Of a DNA stretch of 64,000 nt, positions 59,901 to 64,000 are shown in pieces. Source of the stretch: Liquidambar formosana (Eukaryota; Streptophyta; Magnoliopsida; Saxifragales; Altingiaceae); the NCBI GenBank assembly GCA_039720395.1, contig CM077831.1:32833067-32897066 (forward strand). Direction: 5' to 3'. The notes under the pieces are model-generated. The model worked only from the letters and a program-made list of their open reading frames with translations. It was not told the DNA's origin and made no database searches. Every line of letters begins with the position of its first letter. The stretch's first letter is position 1. Both the position numbers and the translations under genes were made by a program.

Positions 59901-62270
59901 TAAAAATGAAATCATTTTTATTGAGCTTGAGTTACTAAAAACAGTGCAATTTTTTTTATTGGTTGGTGATTTGGGAGTTAAGAAGGTAACAGCGACAGTA
60001 GAGTGAAGAGAAAGGACAAAGTTCAGGAAAAGGATATTCATTTTCTCCATTTATTATTAATTATCAAAGAAGTCAGCAAGGGAAGATTAAGCCTGCCTGG
60101 GTTATTTGCAAAGACCTTACCAGATTAGGTTCTTCTATCCCCCATATTTTGTAGTATAGGTCTCTATTTTTTCCCTTAATTTATTTTGTTCTTAAACTAG
60201 CTTACATGTTTCATTGATATGAAACTACAAGCTTTGGGGTGCCTGTCCCAATTTTTTTTTTTTTTTGGGTAGTTTCAATTTATTACTATTATTATTTACA
60301 ACTCAGATAAATTTGTAATGGGGTTGAACATAATGAGAGGAGGGGAGCAGTGCTATATTTCTTCTTGAATATTTTTTCTATAATATGCTTTGACCAGGTC
60401 ATGTGGCAAGTAAAGAATTCATAATTTAGGAAGAAGAAATATGGAGTTGCTGATGCGTTCCCTATGTGAATGAATTATTATGGGGGGCATAAAGTGACAG
60501 GATGTGGGGCATTTGGTTCTTTGATGATGTAACATTCAATTAAAGATTATCATTATCAACACTAATAAATCAATACCTTATTTCTTTTTTAAATAAAAAA
60601 TTCTTATCCTTGGCCGTCCCTGCATTTACTTTTCTTATTTTATTTGTTTGTTTCATTAAAGCAGGGGAATCTGTGATGTGGTGGATCCCAATACTGGGGA
60701 TGGTGGGTGTGTGGATTTTGGATTGTGGGGGAGGTGGAAAGGATTTTTATTTGGATTCTTTCAATCTTTATTGAGAAGATCAAATGTGGGGATGGGAGGA
60801 TATATTTTTTTTCCTTCAAAATGAGATTAGATGAGATGTGAGACTTACTTTTCAGATGATGGGGGCTTTAAGGTATCATGTACCACAAAATGATGCCACC
60901 CCACTTACCTCTCAAGTAGTTGGGTCTTTATTGTGAGTGGGGAATTCCTAATTTTCCAATGGGATTTGTGGGCCAAAGTGCTGATATTTCAGTGATTGAT
61001 CTTGATAGGTAGCCTTCGGCATTCAATTTATGTAGTGATGTGCTATTGACGATTGGGATTGCTGGGCTTATTTGCAGGTTTGATTCCTGCACAGGGATAG
61101 AATGGGTTTGTGTGCGGTTTTTAGAACAAATTTACATAAATCTAATAATTGCTGATTTTCAGGAAACATCATCGTACCTTATCCAATAAATGAGTTTCTT
61201 GCTATGATTTTTCCTTTTATTTTCAAGCTTTTTGTGAATGTCATGGCAACGGGGTTGAGGGTATGTTAGGGATTTAATTTTTATCGACCAAAAAAAACTA
61301 AAAATAAAAATAAAAGCATTTGCAATTTGTGGTTTTTTACCTTCTTACACAAACCTCCTCGATCTTCCCCACCACCACCCACCCACCCAAAAAAGACTAG
61401 GAAATGTCATCTGTTTTACATTCCTAAAGTCGAGGATTTCAATTTGGATGTGGTGGGGATGGTCGCAGTGCTGGTGGTGGTGGTGGCAGAAGTGGTGGAG
61501 GCCACGGAGGTGTGGTGGAGGAGTGGAGGGGTTTGTGGATTACCGTAATATTTCACCATTTCAGAAATAAGAAATCCCATGACATGCATTTTCCAAATCA
61601 TTTGACTCCCGAAGACCCTCTTTCTATACAATTATTTAGTTGTCAAATGATCAAATATTAATACTTTGGCATGAAACCCAGGCTTCAATTTCAATTTAAT
61701 GAATCTAAAAATCATTTGAAATATTTATTGTGTAGAAAACTAGAAATCCCAACTGCATCCCTAGGGTTAAAATTTCAATTTCAGAAATGATTCCATGTTT
61801 TTCCTTCAATAAAATACCTCTTCAAACTCTTTATTTATACACTCAAATACAATTTCTTGCGTATATCCCACTGATTGGAAAGTTAATTTAGGAACTTGCT
61901 AACCCAATTACCCAAGTAACTAATATAGGACAAGTTTTCTCGTCTTTATTTTTATGGAGGGACAATTTCCGCCTCGTTAGGGCCTCAGTCATTGCATTTC
62001 AATTGATGAGACCTTGTATTAATGTAGACCATTCAAATAGACCTAACCTCATTGAAAACCCAACATACCACGCAACTAAAATGTAGCTATCGTAGTCACA
62101 AACTAAGGAGACTGATACTTCGATAATTTATGATTTTAGGGCAATAAATGGTGTTACGTACACCTCACAAGTGCCATAAATTTCTGTTAATTTTTCTTAT
62201 CAGTGTTGTCGTTATCTCATCTTACAAGCTAAGAAGGTAACAAACCTAATCCCTTTCAAAGAAAATGCAC
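59901..62270. other. 3' region and intergenic DNA
   Basis: The CCCH gene 3'-UTR and polyadenylation region probably fall within the first 300-400 bp. The remainder is AT-rich intergenic DNA. A short GGT/GTG-rich ORF near 61327-61548 reflects low-complexity GGTGGTGG sequence. No gene is supported. Confidence 0.5.
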
Positions 62271-62271
62271 T

Positions 62272-62495
62272 TTTTTTTTTTTTTTTTTTTTTTTTGATGA
62301 GGGAGGAAACCATCCCATAGTAGGGCTTTTTGGACCCACCCATTGAATCTAAACTTTCGGGGAGACTAGCGCAGTAACCTTCCATCACAACCTCTCACTT
62401 AAATCTTGAGTTATCCTATCGAGGAATCGAATCTGTGACTGTGTACCTAATCACACAATCACAAGTTCGCCCTTACTAACCGGACTACCTAAGAG
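62272..62495 (-). mobile_element. Probable tRNA-derived SINE
   Basis: On the minus strand, a head with a tRNA-like box A region (GTAGTCCGGTTAGTAAGGG) and a box B-like AGATTCGATTCCTC is followed by an unrelated body (ATTCAATGGGTGGGTCC). The element ends in a poly-A tail, seen as about 25 T at 62271-62295 on the plus strand. This layout is that of a plant SINE. A target duplication is not obvious. Confidence 0.6.
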
Positions 62496-62791
62496 TGAGT
62501 GAACATGTACATTGTGTGTGACTGTGTGAGCATGCATGCACATTGTGGGAAATATGGTTTACAGATCAATTTATAATTGGTTTCTATATTCACTGTTGCT
62601 GCGGAGTATTATTTATTTTTGCTGTGGCAAAATGTGTGCTTGTTAGTTTGTTGTGGCTTCCTAGTGCATGAACCACATCCTCATGTGCTTCCATATATAC
62701 ATATATAATTTTTTATTTTTTTCCTTTTGGGTATTGAACAAAAAATCCATATATAATTATAAATCATTATTTACAGTTAATGGGTTAATAA

Positions 62792-62981
62792 GATGAAGAC
62801 AAGTGTCCACACAAGGTTTTGAATACAGTCGTGGGGTAAAACACCCACACGCTTTATCATCTAACCTGAATGGCATCTTCATCATGGAAGAAGATAGGTG
62901 TCCATACTAGGTTTTGAATATAATCGTGGGGTACAACACCCACACGTTTTACCATCCGACCTGAATGGCATTTTCATCATC
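62792..62981. repeat. ~95-bp tandem duplication
   Basis: Two copies of GTGTCCA(C/T)AC(A/T)AGGTTTTGAATA through CGTGGGGTA(A/C)AACACCCACACG to CTGAATGGCAT(C/T)TTCATCAT lie back to back, at about 62792-62886 and 62887-62981. The inner AACCT/AGGTT sequences hint at an old repeat element. Confidence 0.75.
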
Positions 62982-64000
62982 CTTCAATTTAATTAAAACA
63001 AGTTCAATCCAAAACTTTATTATAAAGATTAAACTGTTTGGCAAATGAAAGATATTGCAGAAATTTTGTCCATATTTGAATTAGCAAACAAAGTCCTAAT
63101 TTAACCTCTTATGCATGTAGCTTTAACCTCTACTTTAGACAACTTCTATCCATTTGGTAAAGATGCTTTTCCTATCAATGCTTGTATTTCTAAACCTCAA
63201 TCTTCAAACTTGGAATTTCTTGTTTAAATTGAGGATTAGGTCCTTTAGTTTTAGACATGCTTTTGACTTAACAACAGATGAGGGTGGCAATTTCTTGTCA
63301 AGCTTGTCGGACCGATCTTGTCGAGCTAGCAAACCACCAGGTTTGGACAAAATTTTTTAGTCCTAGAATTTGTTTGTGAGCAATTCATGTTGTTTGATTT
63401 CAAAGGCAGGTCCAGAGGCCTAGGTTTACCTGTTTCAACTTAATATATATTTTTAAAAATTTTGTAATGCCCCTGCCTAATGATGTGTATAATATGGATT
63501 ACCATAGCCATTAGAGGATTAGCCACTATATAAATATTTTAGGAAAAAAGCTACAATTTAAAAAAAAAGAAAAAGAAAAATGGGAACTGTGGCACAACTT
63601 AATATTTTAATATTTTATAGAAATTATGATTAGGATTCCAAATTGTCCAAACACTCGAATGGCAACCATCAACACCACCACCAGTCACAACCAGTACTGG
63701 TTCTGGCCTAACCCATTACAAACCTAAGAATTTAATTATTTTTTGGATTTGGTGGCCATATATACCTTGATTTGGAATTTGTGAAAGTTGGCCTGCATTG
63801 ATTAGCATATGGATTTCTGGCAATAACATTACGTCCATTAGCCTGTTAGGTACCATTTGGGTCATGCGTAAAGAAAAACAACTTTGGAAAACCATGCCAT
63901 TTCGTAGAAGTGAATCTTCTTTGAGGTGGCATTTACTTTCATATGTTTTTTGGGAAATGCTATTGGCACTTCAAAAGAAATCTCCCGCAATCCCACACTC
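62982..64000. other. Intergenic AT-rich DNA
   Basis: No recognisable gene or repeat. A 68-codon ORF at 63154-63360 shows no motif. Confidence 0.5.

Noticed and set aside
61327..61548. Val/Glu-rich ORF near 61.4 kb
   Set aside because: Low-complexity GGTGGTGG repeat sequence.
62400..62480. A tRNA gene
   Set aside because: Box-like motifs are present but the cloverleaf is not, and a poly-A tail follows, so a SINE is the better reading.

Overview
This is a window of plant nuclear DNA, most likely from a woody eudicot. The genes have many short exons split by AT-rich GT-AG introns. The recognisable products are plant ones (RbcX chaperone, Mediator subunit 28, a plant-type ARMC8, an ankyrin/tandem-CCCH protein of the RR-TZF family, a FAR1-type transposase), and the gaps hold typical plant repeats (hAT MITEs, a 5'-truncated LINE, a tRNA-derived SINE). 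The species cannot be named from the sequence.

The window has two halves. Positions 1 to about 26.3 kb are repeat- and transposon-rich. The left edge holds the 3' end of a ULP1-like (C48) cysteine protease gene with all catalytic residues. A second gene of the same family at 10.35-13.15 kb has intact exons over 12 pieces and predicts an HMG-box, coiled-coil, AT-hook-like and ULP1 protease fusion. Downstream come a 206-bp satellite array (13.28-15.89 kb), an unrecognised 232-residue gene (15.96-16.85 kb), a 69-bp array built on CAATCGATTG palindromes (17.17-18.3 kb), a convergent intact FAR1/FHY3-type Mutator-like transposase (19.19-21.73 kb, minus strand) and a 3.6-kb array of 21-bp units (21.9-25.5 kb). 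I read this block as a candidate large autonomous Mutator-like element of about 17 kb. Its termini are not proven.

From 26.3 kb on lie ordinary single-copy host genes: RBCX (26.90-30.54 kb, +), MED28 (34.20-37.32 kb, +, with a LINE fragment in intron 1 and a hAT MITE just upstream), ARMC8/GID5-like (39.16-49.22 kb, -, 8 exons, with an apparent single-base frameshift in exon 3), a two-exon gene for a 60-residue membrane protein (51.1-53.87 kb, +, with an antisense receptor-kinase relic in its leader intron) and an OXS2/C3H30-like zinc finger gene (55.5-59.9 kb, +, with upstream ORFs in its spliced leader). The last 4 kb is intergenic and holds a probable SINE.

The host genes serve unrelated pathways: Rubisco assembly in the plastid, transcription, CTLH ubiquitin ligase, and RNA binding or stress signalling. 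No operon-like cooperation is implied. The element genes would plausibly act together: transposase, SUMO/ubiquitin-like protease fused to DNA-binding modules, and arrays that may be binding sites. That link is inference.
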